Source of the DNA: Mucilaginibacter phyllosphaerae
Lineage (GTDB): Bacteria; Bacteroidota; Bacteroidia; Sphingobacteriales; Sphingobacteriaceae
Reading direction: 5' to 3'
Assembly (NCBI RefSeq): GCF_004378255.1
Contig: NZ_SNQG01000001.1
Span: forward strand, 372,001-436,000
DNA length: 64,000 nt
Part shown: positions 8,471-18,115 of the stretch, one piece after another
Layout: every line of letters begins with the position of its first letter
Numbering within the stretch: position 1 is the stretch's first letter
Notes under the pieces: generated by a model
The model's input: the letters and a program-made list of their open reading frames with translations, nothing else
What the model was told of the DNA's origin: nothing
The model's database searches: none
Position numbers and translations under genes: made by a program

Positions 8471-10291
8471 ATGACTAACATACCACCGCCAGTAGGAAAC
8501 ATCATACAAACTGATACTTTAAAACCGGCAGATGATATTAACGGTAATGCCACAGCATTGAATAACCGGCACCTGCTAAAAATAGCAGAACTTGAAGCAG
8601 AACTGGCAAAAACACAAGCAGATCTTAACGCACTATCTGACGAGCAGGAAGCTATTTACCAGGAACTGCAAAGCGCCAACCTGGAACTTTTAGCCAGTAA
8701 CGATGAAAAGCAGATCATCAACGAGGAACTGGAAACTTCTAAAGAAGAACTGCAAAGCATCAATGAGGAGATCATGTCTATCAACGAGGCTTTAAGTGAC
8801 CGTAATGACGAATTAACTTACGCCAGAACATTTACCGACGGCATCATCAACACCATTGGCGACCCGCTGATCATCCTTGACGAAAACCTGCGCGTAAAAC
8901 AGGCTACCAGCGGCTTCTATAAAAAATTTAAAGTTAATGAGGCCGAAACAGAAGGCCGCTATATTTATGACCTGGGTAACCAGCAATGGGATATACCGGC
9001 ACTGCGTACCATGCTGGAGAGCATACTGCCCCAGCAAAAGGTGGTGCTTAACTACGAAGTAACCCATGTTTTCCCAACCATTGGCCGGAAGATAATGAAC
9101 CTGAACGCCCGCCAGCTGGAAAAGATGAACGGCGAGCTGCTTATTCTTTTAGCCGTGATTGACATTACCGACAAACGCAAGATTGAAGAAGGGCTGGCAG
9201 AAGTAGAGAAGCTTTTTGCAGAAAGTAAGGAGCGTTTAAAACTTGCCGTTGTTGCCGCCGGGTTAGGCACCTGGGATTATAATACACTCACCGGCGAACT
9301 GATTTGTGACCTCCGCTGTAAAGAAATGTTTAGCCTTTCGGCAGCGGATAGCATTACCTATACCCAGTTTATTAACCTGATACATGTTGAGGACAGGCAA
9401 AAGGTTGACAGAGCGCTTAAACGCGCTTTAAGTGGTTTAGATAAAGGCGAATACGATCAGGAATTTCGTACCGCAGAAACGCAGAGCAAAAAAGTTAAAT
9501 GGCTTAAATTTAAGGGCAAGGCTTATTTTGATGATTTGGGTGAGGCGTATCGTTTTGTGGGCACATCGCTGGATATTACTGTTCAAAAAATGCTGGATGA
9601 TGCAACTATAGAACTGCTGAAGCAAAAAGACGATTTTATGAGTATTGCCAGCCATGAATTAAAAACACCCATTACAAGCCTTAACGCTTCGCTACAACTG
9701 CTGGATAAGATGAAGGCCGACCATGGCACACCCATGGTGACCAAACTTGTTGCCATGGCCAATAAAAGCATGCAAAGAGTAAGCACACTGATTGAGGACC
9801 TGCTGAACGTTAGTAAACTAAACCAAGGGCAATTACATCTCGAAAAAACAATTTTTTCTATCGATGAACTGATCAGCGGATGCTGTAACCATGTACGTGT
9901 GCAGGGAAATTATGAAATTAAAACAAGCGGACTCAAAAATCTGCAGGTTTATGCCGATGAAGGCCGGATAGATCAGATACTGGTTAACCTGGTTAATAAC
10001 GCAGTTAAGTATGCACCGCTCTCTAAACAGATCATCATCCATGTTGAAAAAGCAGATGCAATGGTTAAAATATCGGTTATTGATAAAGGGCCTGGTATTG
10101 CGCCGGAGATGATCCCCCATTTGTTTGACAGGTATTACCGGGTTGATAAAAGCGGCACACAGTACTCCGGCCTGGGTTTAGGGCTATACATCTGTGCCGA
10201 GATCATCAAAAAACTGGGCGGCCAAATTGGGGTAGACAGCGAATTGGGTAAAGGTAGCAGCTTTTGGTTTACCTTACCATCGGCCAAATAA
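8471..10291 (+). CDS. PAS-domain sensor histidine kinase
   Basis: A cytoplasmic 606-residue kinase without membrane segments. Order: coiled coil rich in Glu, Gln and Leu (about 37-115, with repeated NEEL/KEELQS units); a first PAS domain (about 120-235) ending in a VIDITDKRKIEE linker; a second PAS/PAC domain (about 250-375); HisKA with the phospho-acceptor His395 in ASHELKTP; and HATPase_c with DKGPGIAP and SGLGLGLYICAEI nucleotide-binding boxes. The coiled coil plus first PAS resembles the middle of CheB/CheR-PAS fusion proteins. No response regulator gene is adjacent, so the partner is unknown. Confidence 0.9.
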   Translation: MTNIPPPVGNIIQTDTLKPADDINGNATALNNRHLLKIAELEAELAKTQADLNALSDEQEAIYQELQSANLELLASNDEKQIINEELETSKEELQSINEEIMSINEALSDRNDELTYARTFTDGIINTIGDPLIILDENLRVKQATSGFYKKFKVNEAETEGRYIYDLGNQQWDIPALRTMLESILPQQKVVLNYEVTHVFPTIGRKIMNLNARQLEKMNGELLILLAVIDITDKRKIEEGLAEVEKLFAESKERLKLAVVAAGLGTWDYNTLTGELICDLRCKEMFSLSAADSITYTQFINLIHVEDRQKVDRALKRALSGLDKGEYDQEFRTAETQSKKVKWLKFKGKAYFDDLGEAYRFVGTSLDITVQKMLDDATIELLKQKDDFMSIASHELKTPITSLNASLQLLDKMKADHGTPMVTKLVAMANKSMQRVSTLIEDLLNVSKLNQGQLHLEKTIFSIDELISGCCNHVRVQGNYEIKTSGLKNLQVYADEGRIDQILVNLVNNAVKYAPLSKQIIIHVEKADAMVKISVIDKGPGIAPEMIPHLFDRYYRVDKSGTQYSGLGLGLYICAEIIKKLGGQIGVDSELGKGSSFWFTLPSAK

Positions 10292-10512
10292 GCTCGTTAC
10301 TTAAACAACATCTATTACAGCACGCCGCATCACTGTGTATCATTTTCACCCAATTGTATTTTGGTATTATATGGTTTGATAGCCGCCATCTGCCAATAGT
10401 ATTTATAAAGCTGTTTTAAGGCTATTAATGCATTAATAAAGGGTAAAAATAGCTTATTGGCCATGTTTAATTACTTGTAATTTAGTAGGGTAAAAACCTA
10501 AACCTTATTACA

Positions 10513-11439
10513 ATGCTAAAAGACAATTCAACTAACTTACCTAAGGGCTTTGTACGCTTAGGCGGTTCGGAAACAGAAATAGCCAGCAAACTTGGCCCGC
10601 TTGCCGGCCTTGCAGGTACCTGGCGCGGTAACCTGGGCTGGAACATGATAGCCGTACCATCAAACACCGGTACCGTTAAAGGCTTTAAACTGCTGATTCA
10701 AAATTATTCTGAAACCATCACCTTTACCCCTATCAGCGCACCTGTGCCAAACCGTGGCGGCGAGCAAATGCAATCTATCACCGGTTTAATGTATGACCTT
10801 ACCATAACCGATAATGCTACCGAAGGTATTTTACACCTGGAGAATGGCATGTGGTTATATATGGCTGATGTGCAGAAACAACCTGATAAAGGCCAGGACC
10901 CTTTTAAGGCGGCAGCCGCCGCACCCGATCATTTTTACACCATTGTACGCCAGGCAAGCATCCCGCACGGCGATGTGGTTGTTGCCCTGGGCGATGCGGC
11001 AACATCTAACGGCATGCCGGCAATACCTCCGGTTCAGGGCCATCCGATAGATTTTGGCACCCCGCCTAATCTTGGTTATCTGGACCAATATACACATACC
11101 GGCTTCCCTTTAAATCAGTTTAACACGCAAGACCCCAACGCCTCTTTACGCAATGCTATTGCAGGCCAAAACATTGGCAACGTAACGGTAATATCTGTTG
11201 ATACCCAGGTTACAGGCGGTGCTATCGTAAATATCCCTTTTGTACAGCAAACGGTAGACCCTACAAGGTTTGTATCTACTTACTGGATAGAAGATGTTAC
11301 CCTGGCCGATGGTACGCAATTTAAACAGCTGCAATACTCGCAGCAGGCCGATCTGAATTTTATACCCAAGTTTCCGCCCCAAAAGTCAGGTACCATCATG
11401 TGGCCGCACATTAACGTAAATACCTTAAGGAAGCAATAA
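10513..11439 (+). CDS. Heme-binding/nitrobindin-like beta-barrel protein
   Basis: A 308-residue protein with no signal peptide. The N-terminal LGPLAGLAGTWRGNLGWN segment and the C-terminal FVSTYWIEDVTLADG, KQLQYSQQ and MWPHINVNTL pieces fit a family generally annotated as heme-binding proteins with a nitrobindin-like (lipocalin-related) barrel, where GTWxG is the barrel entry motif. I infer only the fold; no heme-ligand residue is proved by eye. It stands alone, between the histidine kinase and a strong bidirectional terminator. Confidence 0.6.
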   Translation: MLKDNSTNLPKGFVRLGGSETEIASKLGPLAGLAGTWRGNLGWNMIAVPSNTGTVKGFKLLIQNYSETITFTPISAPVPNRGGEQMQSITGLMYDLTITDNATEGILHLENGMWLYMADVQKQPDKGQDPFKAAAAAPDHFYTIVRQASIPHGDVVVALGDAATSNGMPAIPPVQGHPIDFGTPPNLGYLDQYTHTGFPLNQFNTQDPNASLRNAIAGQNIGNVTVISVDTQVTGGAIVNIPFVQQTVDPTRFVSTYWIEDVTLADGTQFKQLQYSQQADLNFIPKFPPQKSGTIMWPHINVNTLRKQ

Positions 11440-11449
11440 TAAAGCTTGT

Positions 11450-11492
11450 AAAAACCAAAAGGGGATGCGTTACGCATCCCCTTTTGGTTTTT
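11450..11492. terminator. Perfect bidirectional intrinsic terminator
   Basis: Two 20-base arms (11450-11469 and 11473-11492) pair perfectly around a 3-base loop. The core is GGGGATGCG/CGCATCCCC, flanked by A-rich and T-rich tracts on both sides, so it can terminate in both directions. It serves the convergent heme-binding and GH36 genes, and its right end covers two bases of the GH36 stop codon. Confidence 0.92.
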
Positions 11493-13689
11493 AATTCATG
11501 GCATCAAGCTGCATTACCACACTGGTGTGGTACGCGCTGATCTGGGGGTTGATGCCTACGTTCATCAAAAAATCGCCCGTGTAAACCAGGTTGTTATCCA
11601 CCACCGGTTTGCTGCCGGGATAAAGATTGATCTCTTTAACCGAATACTTTTTCTGCGCATCGAGCCCCTTGAAGCGGATGGGAACTTTGGTACCCGCCCC
11701 ATAACGGTTGTTAACCAAATAATTAAACACCACCGCTTTTGACCGGGCATCATTAACATACATCAGCGATGCTGCATCGTTAGTCCACGGGTTTTGCAGC
11801 CGGTACTGGTCGCCATGCCAGATCACATCTTTAACGCCGTCATAATTTGTTAAGGCCTGCCGGCAAAAGGCCAGTTCTTTTTCGCTCAGTTTGCTCACCA
11901 CAATATCAAACCCTATTTTACCCATCATGGCAACATCCACCCTGAATTTTATAGGCTGCCTGCCCCAGTCTGTAACATGGTTTGAACTTGCAATAGCCGG
12001 GAAAAAGTAAGAGTACTCCCACTGTATAAAGATTCTTTCCAGCGGGTCGGTGTTATCGCTCGGCCAGTACTCTGTAAAATACTTCAGCGCGCCATAATCT
12101 ACCCGGCCCCCACCGCCAGAGCATAGCATCAGCGGCACTTTTGGATATTTGGCACGTACACGATCTAAAACCTTATATAAGCCACGCACATAATCGGTGT
12201 ACAGGTGCGATTGATCTTTTTTAAGATACTGCGAATGCGCATTATAAATAACGGCGTTACAATCCCATTTTATATAAGCCAGATCCGGGTTTTTAGTGAA
12301 CAGGTTATCAACCACGCCAAACACAAAATCCTGCACTTTGGGGTTGGTAAGATCAAGCACCAGCTGATTACGGAAATATTTTTCGGGGCGGCCGCTTTCT
12401 TTAATTATCCAATCCGGGTGTGTTTTGTACAGATCGCTGGCCGGGTTAACCATCTCGGGTTCTATCCAGATCCCAAACTTAACCCCGTTGGCCTGTGCCT
12501 CTTTCACCAACCAACCGATGCCGTTAGGCAGTTTCAGTTTATTCTCCTGCCAGTCGCCCAGGCCTGCGTTATCGGCATTGCGTGGATGGCTGTTGCCAAA
12601 CCAGCCGTCGTCCAGCAAAAACAAATCTGTACCCAGCTTTTTAGTATCCTTTAGCAGCTGCGCCAGTTTGGTTTCATTAAAATCAAAATAGGTAGCCTCC
12701 CAGTTGTTGAGCAGGGTTAACCTTTGCCCTTCGCCGTCAACAAGTTTATACTTACGCGCCCAGCGGTGCATATTGCGGCTGGCATCGCCGGTACCCCGGC
12801 TGCTGTAAGTATAAACTAAAGCAGGCGTTACAAACTCCTGCCCCGGCTTTAAATGATACTCGGCAGCCGCATTGTTGATGCCGGCGATAAGCCTGAGGTA
12901 GTTTGAAGGCTCGGGGCTCAATTCAAAATCTTCCCTAAAATTACCCGACCATTCCATTGCGCCCAGCAGCACTTTACCCTCGTCCTCGGTAGCAGGTTTA
13001 TCCATCGATACCGTAAACATAGATGGCTGGTACAGGTTGGCACGCGTACCCAGTTTGCTATCGATAGTTTTAATGCCGTGGGTAAGCTTACTTTCTTCGG
13101 GCCGCATTTCTAAAGCCCAGTTGCCATGGTATTGCTTCAGCCAAAAACCATCTGCCTTAAGATTAAGGTTGGCAGATGCGAACTTGTTTAACGTTACCAC
13201 CCCTTTCTCGTTATGGATAATTACCGACCATTGTTCGGTAACATCTTCCTTAAAAAAGGTTTTGTAGCAAAGTTTTACCTCAAACGGATAAGCGGGATCT
13301 TTTAAGATCACGGTAAGCAGGGAAACGTTATCATCAATCTTACTAACGTTGTGGCTGATGTAATGCAGATCGAGCGATTTACTGCCATCGGCATGGGTAA
13401 CTGTAATGGCGGGCTCGGCCAGGTTAGCGCTGCCCGATGGTGTGTAAGCGTCATCCAGCACCCCCGAATCATCGTTCGGGTTATACATTTTTGCTATCTG
13501 TGCATATTCTTGGGCATCATTCAGTTTGGCGCCAAAGTACACCATCTTTAAATTTTTTTGCGCATCTGTTTGCAGCACCAGTGCATTGTGCTGTGTTTCT
13601 ACCGGGATGGTCACGATCTGTGCCTTAACAAACAGGCCGGCCGCTACCAGGCAAATGGTTAGCAACCTGGTGAGGTATGTTTTTTTCAA
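11491..13689 (-). CDS. Alpha-galactosidase, GH36
   Basis: A 732-residue exported enzyme with signal peptide (about 1-23, cleaved after FVKA). A long N-terminal beta-sandwich (to about 310) is followed by a TIM barrel starting with LTLLNNWEATYFDF and LFLLDDGWFG. The GH36 catalytic residues are visible: nucleophile Asp476 in IKWDCN and acid/base Asp545 in WPSDNTDP. It releases terminal alpha-galactose. The start is TTG, because no ATG or GTG lies between the upstream in-frame stop and the signal peptide. It is monocistronic and not adjacent to the PUL-like locus. Confidence 0.92.
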   Translation of the reverse strand: MKKTYLTRLLTICLVAAGLFVKAQIVTIPVETQHNALVLQTDAQKNLKMVYFGAKLNDAQEYAQIAKMYNPNDDSGVLDDAYTPSGSANLAEPAITVTHADGSKSLDLHYISHNVSKIDDNVSLLTVILKDPAYPFEVKLCYKTFFKEDVTEQWSVIIHNEKGVVTLNKFASANLNLKADGFWLKQYHGNWALEMRPEESKLTHGIKTIDSKLGTRANLYQPSMFTVSMDKPATEDEGKVLLGAMEWSGNFREDFELSPEPSNYLRLIAGINNAAAEYHLKPGQEFVTPALVYTYSSRGTGDASRNMHRWARKYKLVDGEGQRLTLLNNWEATYFDFNETKLAQLLKDTKKLGTDLFLLDDGWFGNSHPRNADNAGLGDWQENKLKLPNGIGWLVKEAQANGVKFGIWIEPEMVNPASDLYKTHPDWIIKESGRPEKYFRNQLVLDLTNPKVQDFVFGVVDNLFTKNPDLAYIKWDCNAVIYNAHSQYLKKDQSHLYTDYVRGLYKVLDRVRAKYPKVPLMLCSGGGGRVDYGALKYFTEYWPSDNTDPLERIFIQWEYSYFFPAIASSNHVTDWGRQPIKFRVDVAMMGKIGFDIVVSKLSEKELAFCRQALTNYDGVKDVIWHGDQYRLQNPWTNDAASLMYVNDARSKAVVFNYLVNNRYGAGTKVPIRFKGLDAQKKYSVKEINLYPGSKPVVDNNLVYTGDFLMNVGINPQISAYHTSVVMQLDAMN

Positions 13690-13853
13690 TTTAGTAGGCT
13701 TAAAGGATTATCAGGCTAAACCGCAAGGCGTTTAGTAAATTATTTGCAAAGTAATTATTTCTGTTCAGCATCTGCAACTGTGTTTTATCAATCTGTATAC
13801 AGAAGCAATTTAATAATACGATATTATATTAATTATTAAATTTTAGAATATTA

Positions 13854-13884
13854 TTGTATTATTTAGATGTCTAACCTATCTTTG
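13854..13884 (+). promoter_or_regulatory. Promoter of idi - flavin reductase
   Basis: TATCTTTG at 13877-13884 matches TAnnTTTG, with TTG at 13854-13856 and a 20-base spacer. Transcription is expected near 13890, leaving a leader of about 50 bases to ATG 13941. The 13,690-13,876 stretch between the divergent GH36 and idi genes is very AT-rich and shows no gene. Confidence 0.6.
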
Positions 13885-13940
13885 AAAACCTTACCTATGA
13901 TTGACAACCCTTTAACAAAACAGTTTTGAAAGAAAGTGTA

Positions 13941-14465
13941 ATGCTGGTTAATACCGGCGGACAAATAACCGGCACTATGGATAAAATGGCCGTGCATCGC
14001 ACCGGGGCGCTGCATCTGGCTTTTTCAATTTTTATATTTAATAGCAAAGGGCAACTGCTGCTGCAGCAACGTGCATTTAATAAATATCACTCTGGCGGCT
14101 TGTGGACCAACACCTGCTGTAGCCACCCTAAGTTAGGAGAAAACACTACCGCCGCCGCCCATCGCAGGCTGCAGGAAGAAATGGGCATGGCCTGCCAGCT
14201 TAAGGAAGTATTTAACTTTACCTATCGCCATGAATTTGAGAACGGCCTTATCGAACATGAATTTGACCGGGTGTTTATGGGTTACAGCGATGAGCAACCT
14301 GTGCCCAACCCACAGGAAGTTGCCGCCTGCAGGTATATAGACACGGCTACCCTGGCAAATGATATTGCAGCACAGCCGGAAATTTATACCCCCTGGCTAA
14401 GGATCTGCATTGGCAGGGTGCTGGAGCAGTATCAAAAAGAGCGCAAAACATTACAGGAACTATAA
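13941..14465 (+). CDS. idi: Isopentenyl-diphosphate delta-isomerase, type 1
   Basis: A 174-residue Nudix-fold enzyme interconverting IPP and DMAPP in isoprenoid synthesis. Visible signatures: GALHLAFSIFIF, the catalytic cysteine segment WTNTCCSHP, the Nudix-like helix AAHRRLQEEMG and the acid segment GLIEHEFDRVF containing the second catalytic Glu. ATG 13941 is preferred over a TTG five codons upstream, because it has an AAAGAAAG ribosome-binding region and gives the usual N-terminus. It is followed after 5 bases by a flavin reductase gene; type 1 enzymes do not need flavin, so the pairing is not obviously functional. Confidence 0.93.
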   Translation: MLVNTGGQITGTMDKMAVHRTGALHLAFSIFIFNSKGQLLLQQRAFNKYHSGGLWTNTCCSHPKLGENTTAAAHRRLQEEMGMACQLKEVFNFTYRHEFENGLIEHEFDRVFMGYSDEQPVPNPQEVAACRYIDTATLANDIAAQPEIYTPWLRICIGRVLEQYQKERKTLQEL

Positions 14466-14470
14466 CAAAG

Positions 14471-15109
14471 ATGATAAAGTTTAACAGCGAAGACATCAGC
14501 GCGATGGAAAAATTCTATCGTATCAACGTTATCAATAGCCTGGCAGGTTACAAGGCATTACACTTGGCAGGCACGGCTAACCGGCAGGGTGTATCCAACC
14601 TGTGCCTGGTAAGTTCCGTATTCCACCTGGGGGCCAATCCGCCCCTTATAGGCATGGTAATGCGGCCGCAAAGAGCGCATAACGATACACTGCGCAACAT
14701 TCAGTCTACCGGGCATTATACCCTTAACAATGTTTTGCCGGAATGGTATATGCAGGCACACCAAACCAGTGCAAGCTATGCCGCAGGCGAATCTGAATTT
14801 GACCTGTGCGGCTTTGAAAGATCATACACCGACGGCTTTAACGCGCCATTTGTAGCACAATCAACCATCAGGATAGGGCTTGAACTGCAGCAGGCCATCG
14901 ATATAGAGATAAACGGTACAACCATAGTAATAGGGAAAATTGTTTACATACTGGCCGATGAGGATTTAATTGCCCCGGATGGCTTTGTAGACCCCGTAAA
15001 AGCTCAAACGATGACGGTAGCAGGGCTGGACAGTTATTACCTGCCGCAGCCTGTTGGCAGGCTGGCTTACGCAAAACCAGGCGTACCATCCGCGGAATTA
15101 ACTGTTTAA
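14471..15109 (+). CDS. Flavin reductase family protein
   Basis: A 212-residue FMN-binding split-barrel protein. SNLCLVSSVFHLGANPPLIGMVM is the family segment that holds the FMN phosphate, followed by TLRNIQSTGHYTLN, and IVIGKIVYI near residue 155 is the usual late strand. Such proteins reduce free or bound flavin with NAD(P)H. The gene begins 5 bases after idi, so they form one transcription unit. The natural acceptor is unknown. Confidence 0.85.
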   Translation: MIKFNSEDISAMEKFYRINVINSLAGYKALHLAGTANRQGVSNLCLVSSVFHLGANPPLIGMVMRPQRAHNDTLRNIQSTGHYTLNNVLPEWYMQAHQTSASYAAGESEFDLCGFERSYTDGFNAPFVAQSTIRIGLELQQAIDIEINGTTIVIGKIVYILADEDLIAPDGFVDPVKAQTMTVAGLDSYYLPQPVGRLAYAKPGVPSAELTV

Positions 15110-15227
15110 AATAAATATTGATTGCCCGGCAAATGCTTATTAACAGCCTTAACAGCAAACAAGGTATAATCCGGTAAAAGTATTTAATTTTGAAGAACAG
15201 CGGCACAAGCATTAAGCCTTACAGATC

Positions 15228-15908
15228 ATGAAATCATACCAGCTCATCCATCAGTTAATAAGCCTTGTTGAAAAACTTGAGGAAGAGAAAAATGAGAATG
15301 AACTATCGCTGAACGATTTTGCCGGTTACCTGCTTACACAGATAACCCAAACCACAGATGCCAACGCTGCAAACGACACCCGCTTCGGCGGGCAGGAAAC
15401 CCCTTCGCATGATATTGCCTATCAGTTGGATAACAGTATAGGCAGGCTGTTTATTTACATGAGTCGTTACGCCAAATCATACATCAAAAAAGCATTGGAA
15501 GGTACCCCGCTGCAAACTGCCGAAGACTTTACCGGCCTTGCTATTTTGCTTACGCATGATAATTTATCAAAAAGCGAACTGATCAATTATAATCTGCAGG
15601 AAAAAACATCGGGTACAGAGGTGATCAGGCGTTTGATCGCTGCCGGCCTGGTAAAACAATGGGATAACCAAAAAGATAAGCGCGGCAAACAGATTGCGAT
15701 TACAGATACAGGCAGGGAATTACTCTACAACGTTTTTACAGATATGAGCCATGTAGGTAAAATGATAACCGGTAATTTAACTGCATCCGAAAAATTTATG
15801 CTGCACTACCTGCTTCAAAAGCTGGAAGATTTTCATTATGACGTGCACCGCAATAAAACCATAGAGACCAAGGCCGACCTGCAGGCATTCCATAAAGAAC
15901 CACAATGA
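15228..15908 (+). CDS. MarR-like winged-helix regulator
   Basis: A 226-residue protein. The N-terminal 60 residues are a charged helix. The central part (about 70-200) reads as a MarR-type winged helix: DFTGLAILLTHDNLSKSELINYNLQEKTSGTEVIRRLIAAGLV is the HTH plus recognition helix, and KDKRGKQIAITDTGRELL is the wing with the conserved D-x-R-x(2-4)-TDxG pattern. The ligand is unknown. It is 118 bases downstream of the flavin reductase gene and 84 bases upstream of the TPM gene. A TAATTTTG -7-like box at 15185-15192 suggests its own promoter, although the -33 is weak. Confidence 0.82.
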   Translation: MKSYQLIHQLISLVEKLEEEKNENELSLNDFAGYLLTQITQTTDANAANDTRFGGQETPSHDIAYQLDNSIGRLFIYMSRYAKSYIKKALEGTPLQTAEDFTGLAILLTHDNLSKSELINYNLQEKTSGTEVIRRLIAAGLVKQWDNQKDKRGKQIAITDTGRELLYNVFTDMSHVGKMITGNLTASEKFMLHYLLQKLEDFHYDVHRNKTIETKADLQAFHKEPQ

Positions 15909-15992
15909 TAGCTTACCGCGGCATTTTGATTTGCCCCCCTGCAAACAAATGATTTGTTTAAACCGTTGCCACTACAACCAAACCTGGTGGTA

Positions 15993-17486
15993 ATGAATAA
16001 AAATATCCTGCTGCTACCTTTTTTCCTGATCCTTTTATGGCCGGCGCAATTTTGTTTAGCGCAAAAAAACTACACTTTAAGCCAGATACCCGATCCTAAA
16101 ATAAACGGCAACGGCTATGTAAGCAACCCCGATGAGGTTTTAAGCCTTACAGATGTTGAACTGCTTAACCAAACCATTGCACAGTTGGATGATACAACCA
16201 AAGTGCAGATAGCCGTTGTAGTGGTACGCAATTTTGACGAGCATGCCGAAGTGTTTGATTTTGCCCTGCAGCTATTTCGCAAATGGGGTATAGGCAAGGC
16301 CAACGCCAATAATGGTTTACTGCTTTTTGTAGCGACCGACCGGCGCGAGTACCGCTTTATAACCGGCTATGGCTTAGAGGGTTTGCTGCCGGATGTTACC
16401 TTGCAAAAAATAGGCGACAAGTTTTTGCTGCCTGCATTTAAACAAGCTGCTTACGGCGAAGGCATAACCAATGCGCTAAATACCATTGCCGAATATTTAG
16501 CACAAAAAAGCAACAAAAAAGAGCTTAACCAATTGCTGGATAAACGGGCACCCAGTTCAGAATCGGGCGCGGAAATTATCGGGATCTGTGCGCTTATTAT
16601 TTTTGCCGGCGCAGCTGTGTTTCAAACCAGCAAAAAATACATGAAGCCCAAAGGCGCCAAAAAAACAAAAGTAAAAGCTAATAGCTATGATAAAGTAACC
16701 ACTGTTGGATGCGTCGCTATTTTTATTATCCTGTTTGGCCTCGCATTTATCATCATTTTTATTGCAGGGCTTGATTGGGTTAAAACAATTTCCGCAGGTG
16801 CTATACCCTATATATTGTATAGTATAGTTGCAATACTTGTGCTTTTTAGATATTACAGCGTATTAAGTGATATCCGGGGGTTTTATAAAGATGATGAGAA
16901 CCTGAGTGACGCCGTACAAAGGTTTAACCGGGTTGCCTGGTTATACACCATCGTATCGCCTTTAATGCTGATAGCGGTACTGATAGAAGTTATCCGCCGA
17001 AAAAGCATCATGAAGCGTTTTAAACCACTAACTGATACTAAAGGGCAACCCATGGCCAGGATAAACCGTGATGAAAACAGGGAAGGGAAGCCCTATATTT
17101 CTGCAGGGCAGCTTGCCGAAGAAAATGCAGGTGCCTATATGTATGATATCTGGGTGAGCGCCGACGGTAAAGAAACCAAGTTGATAACCAACGAAGGGAG
17201 CGCATTTGGCAGTTTTGATGAATGCCCGCGCTGCAAATTCAAAACCTTTTGCAAACCTAAAACAATTACAATATCTGCAGCCACTTATACCAAAGAAGGA
17301 TCGGGTAAGGAAATACGCCGGTGCGAAAATTGCCAGTACGAAGAACTTATAAAAATGGTAGTATTGCCTATGCGTACCAAAAGTGCAGGATCATCAACCT
17401 CCGGCGGTAGCAGCAGTTCTTCTTCCGGTAGCAGTAGCTGGGGAGGCGGCAGCAGCGGTGGCGGCGGCGCCGGCGGCAAATGGTAA
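15993..17486 (+). CDS. TPM-domain membrane protein with Cys-rich and Gly/Ser tail
   Basis: A 497-residue protein. Signal peptide about 1-23 (cleaved after FCLA); TPM domain about 40-170 (VLSLTDVELLNQTIAQLDD, WGIGKANANNGLLLFV, YRFITGYGLEGLLPD). Four predicted membrane segments follow between about 195 and 350. A cytosolic part then carries two CxxC pairs (CPRCKFKTFC and CENC, a likely zinc ribbon), and a Ser/Gly tail of about 30 residues ends in GGGGAGGKW. TPM proteins are implicated in photosystem repair in plants and have unclear roles in bacteria. ATG 15993 with a GGTGG site is chosen over a TTG at 15954. Confidence 0.85.
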   Translation: MNKNILLLPFFLILLWPAQFCLAQKNYTLSQIPDPKINGNGYVSNPDEVLSLTDVELLNQTIAQLDDTTKVQIAVVVVRNFDEHAEVFDFALQLFRKWGIGKANANNGLLLFVATDRREYRFITGYGLEGLLPDVTLQKIGDKFLLPAFKQAAYGEGITNALNTIAEYLAQKSNKKELNQLLDKRAPSSESGAEIIGICALIIFAGAAVFQTSKKYMKPKGAKKTKVKANSYDKVTTVGCVAIFIILFGLAFIIIFIAGLDWVKTISAGAIPYILYSIVAILVLFRYYSVLSDIRGFYKDDENLSDAVQRFNRVAWLYTIVSPLMLIAVLIEVIRRKSIMKRFKPLTDTKGQPMARINRDENREGKPYISAGQLAEENAGAYMYDIWVSADGKETKLITNEGSAFGSFDECPRCKFKTFCKPKTITISAATYTKEGSGKEIRRCENCQYEELIKMVVLPMRTKSAGSSTSGGSSSSSSGSSSWGGGSSGGGGAGGKW

Positions 17487-17510
17487 TTGCCGGTCATCTT
17501 GTAAACCATT

Positions 17511-18068
17511 TTACCTGCCGTGCTTCGTCCAGATGAGCTTATTGGTGTTGTAACCGATAGACCGGGCTTTTGCCAGGTAGGCGCGTTTAATATTATCGGG
17601 GATACTTGTTGTTCTGGAAAGGATCCACAGATAATCGAGGTTGTTACCTGCCACCAATGCATACTGGTAATCCCGATCGATAGCAACCACATTATAACCC
17701 GCATAGAATGGCCCAAAGAAAGATACCTTTAGCCTGCCGGTGGTATCATCTTTTACAAATTTTGCTTTGCCAACGCTTTCCTTCCATTTGCCGCTTTTGT
17801 AATCGCGCCCGCGGTTAACCACCTCTATGGTACCGTCTTGTTTAGCAAAATAGCTGGCGGTAACGTTATCCAGCCCTTTTTCAAATTTAAAATCAAAGCG
17901 GGCAAGCTCGTACCACTTTCCCAAATACCGGGTTTTATCAAAAGGGCTTACGGCATTTGCACCTTTTGGGATAGATACGCATGAATTTAAGGCGATAGCA
18001 GTAATTGCTACACCCGCACCAACTGCCAGAGCCAATTGCAGGCGGGATAGTTTATAATGGTTATTCAT
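17511..18068 (-). CDS. blc: Bacterial lipocalin (Blc-like), probable lipoprotein
   Basis: A 185-residue lipocalin. The hydrophobic N-terminus ends in a possible lipobox, ALNSC (Cys29), so outer-membrane anchoring is likely. The GxW signature is in YLGKWYELARFDFKFE, the second conserved stretch is NVVAIDRDYQYALVAG, and LWILSRTTSIP is the third. Blc binds lysophospholipids in E. coli. It lies 47 bases downstream of the LLM oxidoreductase gene on the same strand and is convergent with the TPM gene. Confidence 0.88.
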   Translation of the reverse strand: MNNHYKLSRLQLALAVGAGVAITAIALNSCVSIPKGANAVSPFDKTRYLGKWYELARFDFKFEKGLDNVTASYFAKQDGTIEVVNRGRDYKSGKWKESVGKAKFVKDDTTGRLKVSFFGPFYAGYNVVAIDRDYQYALVAGNNLDYLWILSRTTSIPDNIKRAYLAKARSIGYNTNKLIWTKHGR

Positions 18069-18115
18069 ACTTTATCAACAGCAATTACAGCCGCATGGTT
18101 TGCCGTTACAGGCTT

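Noticed and set aside
17285..17716. Minus-strand frame with a Leu/Pro-rich stretch
   Set aside because: It is the antisense of the Ser/Gly tail of the TPM protein and of the lipocalin 3' end.
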